A stretch of DNA of 8,375 nt from an uncultured Actinomycetes bacterium (GTDB lineage: Bacteria; Actinomycetota; Thermoleophilia; Miltoncostaeales; Miltoncostaeaceae): contig CAIYRJ010000238.1 of assembly GCA_903928615.1 (NCBI GenBank), forward strand, positions 1 through 8,375, given 5' to 3'. Under the pieces are notes generated by a model, which did no database searches, had not been told where the DNA came from, and saw only the letters and a list, made by a program, of their open reading frames with translations. Shown here in pieces: positions 1 to 6,869 of this stretch. The stretch's first letter is position 1, and the number at the start of each line of letters is the position of its first letter. A program made the translations under genes and the position numbers.

Positions 1-1920
1 CAGCCGGGCGCCGGGCACGCCCACCTGCGGGAAGGCCTCGAGCATGAGCGGCAGCCCGCGCAGCGGCCCGAGGCCGCCCACGTAGAGCACGATGTTGCCC
101 TCGGGCTCGTCGGCCGCCGCGAACTCCGATGCGAACGGGCTGTTGGCCACGCTCACCGATCGGCACCCGGCGGCGGCGAATCGCGCGGCGAGGTCCTCGT
201 TGGCCGTCACCACGCCGTCGAGCCTGCGCCCGGCAGCCTTCTCGGCGCCGGCGGCGATTGCCGCCGCGGGGCGCCTGAGCGGGCCGGGTATCCATCGCTT
301 GGTGCGCGTGGTCTCGCCGAGGTACTCGTGGGCGTCGTAGATGACCGGTCGCCCGGTGGTGCGCTGCAGCCACAGCGCCTGGGGCAGCAGCTCGGGGTCG
401 TGCACGTGGTAGGCGTCGGCGTCCATGGCGCTTGCGCGCCGCACGAGCTCCCAGCCCGCGGCGGCGCGGCGCGAGCGCGGCACCGGGTGCTCGAGCCCGA
501 GCACCGACGAGCTCGCGCCCGCCGCGGCCAGGGCGCGGGCCTCCTTGTGGAAGATGCGCACGTCGCGCGGTCGGTGCACGGTGGTGAGATGCACGATGCG
601 CCGGCCATCCAGGCGTGCACCCCCCGGTGCCTGCGGCGGGTCGATGGGGCCCAGCGATGCGCCGCGCTCCTGCAGGTCGTCGAGCAGGTCCTCCCACAGG
701 CGGTCGTAGCCCGGCGCGCGCTCGTCGGCCAGATAGGTGTTGTGCCACAGCAGCGCCGCAGCCCCGCCCGCGCGGCGCACGGCACCCAGCACGCGCAGGG
801 CCCGCTCGCGGGCCTCGTCGGGCCCGAGGCCCAGATGCGAGTGCAGCGTGGTGTCCATCACGGCGAGGGGCACCAGCGTGATGCGCGCCTCGCGCTCCTC
901 GCCCACGATCCATGGGCGGAATGGGCGGGCATAGCCCGCCGCGAACCCGGGCCGCTCGCTGAAGCCCAGGCTGGCGTCGTAGGAGAGCCCCGCGGCCTCC
1001 ACGCGCAGCGGGGTGTCGTGGTACCGGAACCTCAGGTAGTGGAAGCGCACGCCCTGCACGGGCCCTGCCTCGGCACGCAGCACCGCCAGCTCGTCCTCGA
1101 GGGCCTCGAGCGACTCCGACGATGCGAAGGCCCCGTGAAGCGCCACCTCCGACCCCGCCGCGTGCACCGCGGCGGCCAGGTTGCGCCGCTCGCGCTCGTA
1201 GGTGCGCCTCGGGGTTCCGTCGAGCCGGTGCTGGTTGCGGCCGATGAGGAACACCGTGGACCGCAGCCCGCGGCGCCAGGTGGTCTCGAGGAGGTCCGGC
1301 ACGTTGTCCCAGGGGTCGTGACCCGTGAGGTCGCGCAGGGCGCGGTGGCGACGGCGCTTCACCGACCGGGCGATGCCGCGCGGCGTGCGCCGCCGGATGC
1401 GGTCGATGTCATGGGTGAGGAACACCGACCACGAGTCGGGGGCCGGCATGCCGAGCGCCTCGCGCAGCGCCGCCAGGTAGCCCTCCACCGCGGGGTCCTC
1501 GATGTCGAGGCCGGCGATGCGCGCGAAGGCGCTGCTGTCGAAGGGCAGCCTGCCGAAGCGGTCGCGCTCCGCCACGCGGTACTCATCCCACCGGGCGAGC
1601 AGGTAGAAGGCGCTGGCCACGATGTCACCGGGCACCACGCCGCCCTCGGTCGCGGGCGGGAACAGCAGGGTGAGCCCACCGGCCCGGTGCACCGCCACGC
1701 CGGGGAAGGCCTCCTGCCCCTCGAAGAACTCCTGCGCCTCGGGCTGGGCGGGGATCCACAGGCCCGACGCCGGGGCGCTGGGCGCGTACACCAGGTCGGC
1801 GTCCGCGTCGGTGAACTCCGCGGTGAGACCGAGGCCCTCGGCCAGGGTGCGCAGCACCCACTCGGCGCGCGGGCGGAACTGCTCGCGGCAGTCCTCGATG
1901 CGGATGCGCAGTGCGCTCAC
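1..1920 (-). CDS. Fusion of polysaccharide deacetylase (DUF7033 + NodB) and GT-B glycosyltransferase, 3' end outside the window
   Basis: The frame stays open from a GTG at 1920 to the left edge, 640 codons without a stop, so the C-terminus is missing. Residues about 1-160 resemble the DUF7033 region that precedes some deacetylases (IVASAFYLLARWDEY at 100-114). Residues about 161-400 form a NodB-type deacetylase: FLTHDID at 167-173 (Asp171, Asp173), LHGAFAS with His262, VRFHYLRF from 291, YDASLGF at 314-320 and LLWHNTYL with His393. A Pro/Gly-rich linker (about 401-439) leads to a glycosyltransferase N-terminal half starting RIVHLTTVH (441-449), then YHVHDPELL (504-512), IYDAHEY (527-533) and VLYVGGLG at the start of the second Rossmann domain. 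The EX7E donor-site motif would lie beyond the edge. GTG 1920 was chosen because AGGTGG lies 5 bases upstream; an in-frame GTG at 1929 is the alternative. Predicted role: deacetylating a glycan or lipid-linked sugar and adding a sugar. The domain calls are firm; substrate is unknown. Confidence 0.88.
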   Translation of the reverse strand, partial: MSALRIRIEDCREQFRPRAEWVLRTLAEGLGLTAEFTDADADLVYAPSAPASGLWIPAQPEAQEFFEGQEAFPGVAVHRAGGLTLLFPPATEGGVVPGDIVASAFYLLARWDEYRVAERDRFGRLPFDSSAFARIAGLDIEDPAVEGYLAALREALGMPAPDSWSVFLTHDIDRIRRRTPRGIARSVKRRRHRALRDLTGHDPWDNVPDLLETTWRRGLRSTVFLIGRNQHRLDGTPRRTYERERRNLAAAVHAAGSEVALHGAFASSESLEALEDELAVLRAEAGPVQGVRFHYLRFRYHDTPLRVEAAGLSYDASLGFSERPGFAAGYARPFRPWIVGEEREARITLVPLAVMDTTLHSHLGLGPDEARERALRVLGAVRRAGGAAALLWHNTYLADERAPGYDRLWEDLLDDLQERGASLGPIDPPQAPGGARLDGRRIVHLTTVHRPRDVRIFHKEARALAAAGASSSVLGLEHPVPRSRRAAAGWELVRRASAMDADAYHVHDPELLPQALWLQRTTGRPVIYDAHEYLGETTRTKRWIPGPLRRPAAAIAAGAEKAAGRRLDGVVTANEDLAARFAAAGCRSVSVANSPFASEFAAADEPEGNIVLYVGGLGPLRGLPLMLEAFPQVGVPGARL

Positions 1921-1937
1921 GCGGCCCACCTGCTCAT
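1917..1937 (-). other. Micro-ORF bridge (MSRWAA) between the ATP-grasp and fusion genes
   Basis: A six-codon reading frame starts at ATG 1937, which overlaps the ATP-grasp stop codon as ATGA. It ends in a TGA that overlaps the fusion gene's GTG start as GTGA. A perfect AGGAGG lies 8 bases upstream of its ATG, a stronger signal than either GTG start of the fusion gene has. It could be a translational-coupling leader that delivers ribosomes to the GTG, a remnant of a longer N-terminus lost by a one-base change, or chance. A stable peptide product is unlikely. Confidence 0.4.
1926..1931 (-). promoter_or_regulatory. Ribosome binding site (AGGTGG) for the fusion gene
   Basis: AGGTGG on the minus strand lies 5 bases before GTG 1920 and supports that start over GTG 1929, which this motif itself overlaps. 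Confidence 0.5.
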
Positions 1938-3103
1938 GAGGCCTTCCTCCTGATGATTCGGCCCACCTGGCCGAGGCCGGGACCCGGGTCGCTCACCGAC
2001 AGCACGCCGTCCACCACGGGCGGGCGCAGGCTGCGCGTGGCGGCGCCGCGGCCCCACCGGCCCCGGCGCACCTCGCCGGCGCTCGCGGGCAGGTGCTTGG
2101 CCGACAGCACCCAGCGGATGTCGCTGCGGTGCCCCTCGGGCCACGTGCAGGGACGCCCGATGGCGTCGAGGTATGCGGCGAGCGGGATGTTCACGCCGGC
2201 CTCGGTGGCGAGGGAGATCCAGAGCCACGATCGCGGGTTGACCTCGATGAGGTAGTCGCGTCCGTCGCGCGGGTCGCGCTTCACCTCGACCTGGGAGATG
2301 CCGTGGAAGCCGATCTCGTCGAGGAGCGCATGGCAGCGCCGTGCCAGGCCGGGGTCCCACCACGCCTCGGCCGCGCGCGCGGTGCCGAAGCCCGGGGGCC
2401 ACTGGCGCAGCTTGCGGCCGGTGAACGACGCCAGCGGGCGCCCCTCGGCGTCGCGGTACGAGCCGAGGGTCCAGAGCCGGTCGTCGCCCCCGGGGATCAC
2501 CTCGCACACCTGCGGCAGGTGCGCGGCCGAGCGGTGCCACTGCGCGCGCAGCTCCTCGGCGTCCGCCGCCTCGAGCACCTGGCGACCGAACTCCCGCTTG
2601 AAGCCGGCCGGGTCGACGCGGGGCTTGAGGATGACCGGAAAGCGCATGTCGGGGATGGCCGCGGCCAGGTCGGCCTCATCCGCGGGCTCCACGGTGACGG
2701 GCACCGGGAACCCGATGCGCCGCGCCGCCGCGTGCTGCGCGGACTTGTCGAGGTAGGGCTGCAGGTGCGACCACGGTGACCACGGCATGTCGAACCACTC
2801 GGCCAGCCGCTGCTCGTGCGGGCCGATGGCCTCGACGGCCTCGTCGTGGGTGGGGAATAGCACTCCGCGCATGTCGAGCGTGCGCCCCAGCACCGCGAGC
2901 TCGTCCACGAAGCCCGACGGGTCGTCCACGGGGTCGGGCAGCACCACCTTGCGCGCGTGGCGGGAGCGCAGGCCCATGGCCCGCGGGTCGCGGTCGGTGG
3001 CCATCACCGGCACGCCCTCGGCGGCGAGGGAGCGGATGATGCCGAGCGCGTTCGGGCCGGATGCCTGGAGCACCACGGCGACCGCGTCGCCGTGGCCGGT
3101 CAT
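1934..3103 (-). CDS. ATP-grasp carboxylate-amine ligase-like protein
   Basis: This 389-residue protein looks like the COG3919-type 'predicted ATP-grasp carboligase' group often found in polysaccharide clusters. The N-terminus (residues 8-45) is a Rossmann-like pre-ATP-grasp domain with VLQASGPNALGIIRSLAAEG and DRDPRAMG. The ATP-grasp part shows LDKSAQHAAARRIGFPVP (Lys120), FPVILKP (Lys160), CEVIPG (Glu201), FHGISQVEVK (Glu273) and LIEVNPR (Glu287, Asn289), which match the expected ATP- and Mg-binding positions. The tail includes SDPGPGL. These enzymes activate a carboxylate as an acyl-phosphate and join it to an amine or similar nucleophile; the substrates here are unknown. It is cytoplasmic, with no signal or membrane segment. 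ATG 3103 overlaps the upstream glycosyltransferase stop as ATGA, which fixes the start; the frame is open further upstream, but that part lies inside the other gene and looks non-coding. The next gene is the deacetylase fusion. Confidence 0.92.
   Translation of the reverse strand: MTGHGDAVAVVLQASGPNALGIIRSLAAEGVPVMATDRDPRAMGLRSRHARKVVLPDPVDDPSGFVDELAVLGRTLDMRGVLFPTHDEAVEAIGPHEQRLAEWFDMPWSPWSHLQPYLDKSAQHAAARRIGFPVPVTVEPADEADLAAAIPDMRFPVILKPRVDPAGFKREFGRQVLEAADAEELRAQWHRSAAHLPQVCEVIPGGDDRLWTLGSYRDAEGRPLASFTGRKLRQWPPGFGTARAAEAWWDPGLARRCHALLDEIGFHGISQVEVKRDPRDGRDYLIEVNPRSWLWISLATEAGVNIPLAAYLDAIGRPCTWPEGHRSDIRWVLSAKHLPASAGEVRRGRWGRGAATRSLRPPVVDGVLSVSDPGPGLGQVGRIIRRKAS
1946..1951 (-). promoter_or_regulatory. 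Perfect Shine-Dalgarno (AGGAGG) inside the end of the ATP-grasp gene
   Basis: AGGAGG encodes two Arg codons of the ATP-grasp C-terminus (IIRRKAS) and sits 8 bases before ATG 1937. It is too far (16 bases or more) from the GTG codons of the fusion gene to serve them directly, so it appears to serve the micro-ORF or to recruit ribosomes for re-initiation. Confidence 0.55.
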
Positions 3104-4296
3104 CCGGCGATCACCGCTTCGTAGACATCCTCCATGCGGGCTGCGTTGGCCGCCCAGGTGTAGTCGGCCTCCGAGCGGCGAAGCGCCTCGGCGCCCATCG
3201 CGGCGCGAAGCGGGGCATCGCCCAGCACGCGCGCCAGCGCATCGGCCAGCCCCTCGGCATCGTGCGGGCGCACCAGCAGGCCGGTGGCCGGGTCGTCCAC
3301 GATCTCGGGGGTGCCGTCCACGGCGGTGGCCACCACCGGCAGCCCGCAGGCCATGGCCTCGCACACCACGGTGGGAAGGCCCTCCGACAGTGAGGGCAGC
3401 ACGAAGACATCACCCGTGGCCATCACCCACCCCACCTCGTCGTGCGGCACCTTGCCGAGCCACGTGATGCGGTCGGCGATGCCCAGCTCGGCGGCGCGCT
3501 GCTCGAGCGGTTCGCGCAGCCCGCCGATGCCGGCCATCACCAGCCTCGGCGCCCCGCCCTCGCGCGCCTTCAGCAGGCCCATGCTCTCGATGAGCGTGTC
3601 CACGCCCTTGCGGGGCACGAGCTTGCCCACGTACGACACCACCGGGCCGTCATCGGGAAGCCCGAAGCGCCGGCGCGCCTCCGCGGCATCGCGCGGCAGG
3701 AACACCTCGGCGTCCGCCCCGTTGGGAACCACGGTGATGGGCCGCCGGGGGCGGGCGATGGCATCCGCGGCGTCGCCGATGGCGCGGCTCACGGTGACAA
3801 CGGCGTCGAGCTCCTGGATGGCCTCGGCCACGCGCATGCGCGACTGCCGGCCGGCTGCCGGGATGTCCAGCACGTCCGCCCTGTGGGCGGTTCCCACCGC
3901 GGGCACGCCGAGCTCGCGGCCCATGCGCGCGGCGGCCCAGCCGTCGGGAACCATCATGTGCGCGTGGATGACGTCGAATGGCCACTCGCGGTGGATGCGC
4001 CGCACGGTGCGCCGGATGCCTGCGAGGAATGCATCGGCGTTGCGGTGTCCCAGCCGCGCGCCCGGCAGCGTGAGCTTGCGCGGGTAGTGCACCACCACGC
4101 CGTCCACGGTGTCCTCGGGCACCACGTCGCGGTAGGCCTTCCAGCGCCCGAGGCCGGGGGGTGCCCAGCCCTTGGGCGACACCACGCGCACCTCATGGCC
4201 GCGCGCGATGAGCGCCTTCACCTGCTCATGCACGAAGATGCCGCCGGTCGGGTTGACCGGGCTGGGGTACATGTGGCTGATCATGAGGATCCTCAT
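3100..4296 (-). CDS. GT4-family glycosyltransferase
   Basis: A complete 398-residue GT-B enzyme with a typical GT4 layout. The N-terminal domain starts MRILMISHMYPSP and has the acceptor-side glycine loop TGGIFVHEQV (17-26), VIHAHMMVPDGWAAA (109-123) and GTAHRADVLD (135-144). The C-terminal donor domain shows SYVGKLVPRKG (221-231, Arg229/Lys230 for the donor phosphates), LVMAGIGG, ITWLGKVPHDEV, and the EX7E motif with Glu305 and Glu313 in SLSEGLPTVVCEAMACGLPV. The protein is probably a retaining, nucleotide-sugar-dependent enzyme adding one sugar to a lipid-linked repeat on the cytoplasmic face of the membrane; the sugar cannot be told. The start at ATG 4296 overlaps the preceding membrane protein's stop as ATGA, so translation is probably coupled. 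The same frame is open much further upstream, but that part lies inside the membrane-protein gene and reads as low-quality Arg/Gly/Ala-rich shadow sequence. Confidence 0.95.
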   Translation of the reverse strand: MRILMISHMYPSPVNPTGGIFVHEQVKALIARGHEVRVVSPKGWAPPGLGRWKAYRDVVPEDTVDGVVVHYPRKLTLPGARLGHRNADAFLAGIRRTVRRIHREWPFDVIHAHMMVPDGWAAARMGRELGVPAVGTAHRADVLDIPAAGRQSRMRVAEAIQELDAVVTVSRAIGDAADAIARPRRPITVVPNGADAEVFLPRDAAEARRRFGLPDDGPVVSYVGKLVPRKGVDTLIESMGLLKAREGGAPRLVMAGIGGLREPLEQRAAELGIADRITWLGKVPHDEVGWVMATGDVFVLPSLSEGLPTVVCEAMACGLPVVATAVDGTPEIVDDPATGLLVRPHDAEGLADALARVLGDAPLRAAMGAEALRRSEADYTWAANAARMEDVYEAVIAG

Positions 4297-5750
4297 GGGG
4301 CCATCCCGTCCGGGCCCGCGCGGCGCGCGAGCACGATGGTGGTGAGGCAGAGCCCGAAGGTGATCCACATCGGGGCGAAGTGGATTGCCGTCGACGGGCC
4401 CAGGCTGCCGGTGATGAACCCGAGCAGTGCCAGCGCCCCGGCGAGGCCCATGTACCGCAGCCATGGGTCGTGGGTGCGCCGGGCGATGCGCAGGTTGCCC
4501 ACGAGCATGTACACGTAGAGCGCGAGGAAGAGCACGAGGCCGATCACCCCGGTGTCCACCAGCACCTCGAGGGTCCAGTTGTGCAGGTTGGCCACGCCCT
4601 CGTATCCCTGCTTCTCGCGCACGGCCACCTCGGCGTTGCCGGCGCCCACCCCGGCCCCGCCGCTCTGCGCCACCAGGTCCGCTCCCGTCCCGAGCAGCGA
4701 GGTGCGCACGGCGCCCGATCCGGATCCGCTCTGCACCTGTGCCTGGAGCGTGCCGAAGTCGAGCTTGGCCACGGCCTGCTCGGGCAGCGGCACGATGCCC
4801 GCCCCGAAGAGCGACGGGATGATGAGCAGCAGGGCCACGCCCACCACGGTGAGGGCCGCGATGAATGCCCGGCGCATGGCGGGCTCGGTGGCCATCACCA
4901 CGAGCATGCCGATGAGGATGATGCCGGTGGCGATGAGGTTGGCCTTCGAGCCGCTGAACAGGATGAGGGCGATCGCCACCACCGCGCCGGCCGCGCCGAG
5001 CAGCCGCAGCCGCACGTCGCGGGCGATGACCGGCAGCACCACCAGGTAGGGCAGCGTGAGGGCCAGGTAGGTGGCGAAGTTGTTCTGGTTGCCGAAGAAC
5101 GACGTGGCCGCGAAGGCGCCCACGCGCTCGGCCAGCGCGCTGGTGGGCAGCCGCACGCCGGTGGCGATCTCGGCGAACGCCACGAGCACGGCGAGCACGA
5201 AGGTGACCCCGAGCGCCCCCAGGAACCACGCGAGCCTGCGCGTGGTGGATGCCGCCACCGGGATGGCCAGCATCAGGCCGGTCATCATGAAGAGGAAGAT
5301 GGTCCAGCGGATGGCGTCCGTGGACGAGATGGCCCACAGGGTGGTGACCAGCGCCCAGCCCACCCAGGCGGCGGCGATGCCCACCGGCCAGCCGAGGCCG
5401 TCGGGCACCGGAAGCCCGCGGCCCATCACGAGCCACACGCCTATTCCGACGATGATCAGCCCCGCGACGAACCGGAAGGCGAAGGCCTCCTGGGCGCCCG
5501 GCACCGCGAGGTTGGGCCCGATGATGGCGGCCACCATGGCCACCAGCACCGCGATGCGTCCCAGCGCGGGCAGCGACGTGTTGCCGAGCAGCACGGCGCC
5601 CACGAGCACCACGGCCAGCACCACCCCGGGAATGGGCGCGAATACGGCAAGGGCGCCGGCGGCGAGCGCGGCGACGAGCACGAGGATCCCGGCGCGCAGG
5701 CCGAGGCCCCCCGAGGCCCCGCTCGGCCGGGTGGCGGAACCAAGCGACAT
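4293..5750 (-). CDS. O-antigen ligase/polymerase-fold membrane protein (WaaL/Wzy/TuaE type), copy 1
   Basis: From ATG 5750 this is a 485-residue protein with about 13-14 hydrophobic segments (for example 20-38, 64-80, 95-110, 148-168, 222-242, 248-265, 398-420, 456-476). Family signs are ILFSGSKANLIATG (263-276), a long outward-facing loop (about 317-395) with Arg349 and GVGAGN (368-372 area), and LHNWTLEVLVDTGVIGLVLF (389-408) with His390 near the loop end, as in the Wzy_C family. It probably works outside the membrane, polymerising undecaprenyl-linked repeats or transferring glycan to an acceptor. The loop has an SGSGSG run (341-346), and the usual His-Pro before the glycine motif is not seen. 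A GTG at 5771 would add seven residues (M/V-LLPWGQ); neither start has a convincing Shine-Dalgarno. It shares an ATGA overlap with the downstream glycosyltransferase. Polymerase and ligase roles cannot be separated by sequence reading. Confidence 0.9.
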   Translation of the reverse strand: MSLGSATRPSGASGGLGLRAGILVLVAALAAGALAVFAPIPGVVLAVVLVGAVLLGNTSLPALGRIAVLVAMVAAIIGPNLAVPGAQEAFAFRFVAGLIIVGIGVWLVMGRGLPVPDGLGWPVGIAAAWVGWALVTTLWAISSTDAIRWTIFLFMMTGLMLAIPVAASTTRRLAWFLGALGVTFVLAVLVAFAEIATGVRLPTSALAERVGAFAATSFFGNQNNFATYLALTLPYLVVLPVIARDVRLRLLGAAGAVVAIALILFSGSKANLIATGIILIGMLVVMATEPAMRRAFIAALTVVGVALLLIIPSLFGAGIVPLPEQAVAKLDFGTLQAQVQSGSGSGAVRTSLLGTGADLVAQSGGAGVGAGNAEVAVREKQGYEGVANLHNWTLEVLVDTGVIGLVLFLALYVYMLVGNLRIARRTHDPWLRYMGLAGALALLGFITGSLGPSTAIHFAPMWITFGLCLTTIVLARRAGPDGMAP

Positions 5751-5777
5751 CTGGCCCCACGGTAGCAACACCCCGCC

Positions 5778-5799
5778 GTGACCCGTTTCAGGGGGTCAC
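5778..5799. repeat. Perfect 7-bp inverted repeat at a gene junction
   Basis: The plus strand reads GTGACCC, eight bases, GGGTCAC. It covers the stop codon of the upstream glycosyltransferase and lies just before the membrane-protein start (6 bases from GTG 5771, 27 from ATG 5750). As RNA it could form a 7-bp GC-rich hairpin. No T-run follows on the minus strand, so it is not a typical intrinsic terminator. It could be an operator-like palindrome, a translation-modulating hairpin, an mRNA-stability element or chance. Confidence 0.4.
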
Positions 5800-6869
5800 C
5801 TGCGGGCGGCGGTTGCCAGCACCTCCAGCACGCGATCGGTCTCGACGTCGAGCGAGTGGACGAGGGCCGCGTCGCGGCACGTCGCGGGGTCGGGCGGCGC
5901 GGAGATCATGCGGATGAGGGCCGCCGCAATGGCCGCGTCGTCGCGCGGATCGACGATCACCCCCGCCACGCCATCCGGCACGACCTCCTTCAGGCCGCCC
6001 ACCTCGGTGCCCACCACCGGCCGGCCGCTCGCCATGGCCTCGAGCGCCGCCACGCCCAGGGGCTCCACCAGGCTCACCAGTGCCGCCACATCGCAGGCGG
6101 TCATCCAGTCGGTCACCGCGGAGTTGGGCACGAGCCCCGTGCGGATGATCACCTCGTCGAGGCCCATGGCCCGCGCCTGCGCGTCGACGGCTCCCGCGAG
6201 CGGGCCGGATCCCACGAGCGCCAGGCGGGCATCGGGCACCTGCTCGCGCAGCAGGCCGAACGCCCGCATGAGGCCCAGCGGGTTCTTGCGCTCACTGAGG
6301 CCGCCGACGGCCACCACCAGAGGTGCGTCGGGCGGAAGGCCAAGGCGCGCGCGTGCCCCCGCGCGGTCACCGATCGCGAAGCGCCGGGCATCAACCCCCA
6401 TGCTGGCGATCTGCACCCGCTCGGGGCGCAGCCCCTCGGCGTACATGCGCCCGGCGAGCCACTCGCTCACGGCGATCACCGCCGCCGCCGAGTGCGCCGG
6501 CGCGCTGCTCAGGCGGCGCACCACCCCGTTGGAGAGGTTCGCGACATCCCCGCCGTGCGCGGTGACCACCCACGGGGTGCGCCCGAGGCCGCCCGCGATG
6601 GCCGCGATGAGGCCGGTGGGGAACAGGTAGTGGGCCCAGATCACGTCCGCCCGCCGGCTCGCCGCGATGGCCTTCGCCGTGAGCCCCGCGTACTTGAGCG
6701 GCGTGCGCAGCCGGCCCGCCGACCGCGTGCGGATGACCACGCGGTCCACGTCCACCCCGCGCTGCTCCATGCACTCGCACATGCGCTCGATGAACGCGCC
6801 GTAGTCCGGCGCCCCGGGCCCCGGGTACATGTTGGACAGGCACATCACGCGGAGCGGGCGGGCACTCAT
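5796..6869 (-). CDS. GT4-family glycosyltransferase
   Basis: A complete 357-residue GT-B glycosyltransferase. The N-terminal domain begins SARPLRVMCLSNMYPGPGAPDYGAF with the acceptor-side loop around 18-27, then VIWAHYLFPTGLIAA (76-90) and the TAHGGDV motif (103-109). The donor domain shows VAVGGLSERKNP (186-197, Arg194/Lys195), LVGSGPLAG, and the EX7E pair Glu269 and Glu277 in LVEPLGVAALEAMASGRPVVG. These are the usual signs of a retaining GT4 enzyme that uses a nucleotide sugar in the cytoplasm; the sugar is unknown. ATG 6869 is well supported: GGAGG lies 6 bases upstream and the conserved N-terminus follows at once. An in-frame extension towards 7115 lies inside the upstream membrane-protein gene and reads as an Arg-rich shadow, so I reject it. 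The gap to the upstream stop is 34 bases and holds a micro-ORF. Confidence 0.95.
   Translation of the reverse strand: MSARPLRVMCLSNMYPGPGAPDYGAFIERMCECMEQRGVDVDRVVIRTRSAGRLRTPLKYAGLTAKAIAASRRADVIWAHYLFPTGLIAAIAGGLGRTPWVVTAHGGDVANLSNGVVRRLSSAPAHSAAAVIAVSEWLAGRMYAEGLRPERVQIASMGVDARRFAIGDRAGARARLGLPPDAPLVVAVGGLSERKNPLGLMRAFGLLREQVPDARLALVGSGPLAGAVDAQARAMGLDEVIIRTGLVPNSAVTDWMTACDVAALVSLVEPLGVAALEAMASGRPVVGTEVGGLKEVVPDGVAGVIVDPRDDAAIAAALIRMISAPPDPATCRDAALVHSLDVETDRVLEVLATAARR

Noticed and set aside
1..785. A separate glycosyltransferase gene starting inside the fusion frame
   Set aside because: There is no stop codon after the deacetylase domain and no ATG with a Shine-Dalgarno site near the start of the glycosyltransferase domain; a GTG at codon 443 lies inside a conserved strand. 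A fusion is the simpler reading.
328..1953. A 541-codon open frame on the plus strand
   Set aside because: It is antisense to the deacetylase-glycosyltransferase frame, whose translation shows clear family motifs. The plus-strand product is Arg/His/Gly/Ala-rich with no recognisable domain, as expected where third positions are almost all G or C.
1917..2540. A 207-codon minus-strand frame ending in MSRWAA
   Set aside because: Most of it is an out-of-frame shadow of the ATP-grasp gene; only the last six codons, from ATG 1937 behind AGGAGG, are kept as a possible micro-ORF.
3100..5760. An 886-codon minus-strand frame that could suggest a much longer glycosyltransferase
   Set aside because: Only the part after ATG 4296 has glycosyltransferase motifs. 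The upstream part is an out-of-frame reading of the membrane-protein gene, and ATG 4296 has an ATGA overlap with that gene's stop.
4380..5765. A 461-codon His/Glu/Gly-rich open frame on the plus strand
   Set aside because: It is antisense to the ligase-fold membrane protein; its composition mirrors complements of hydrophobic codons and it shows no domain.
5778..5799. Intrinsic transcription terminator
   Set aside because: The stem is only 7 bp and no run of T follows it on the minus strand; downstream genes of the same pathway follow at once.
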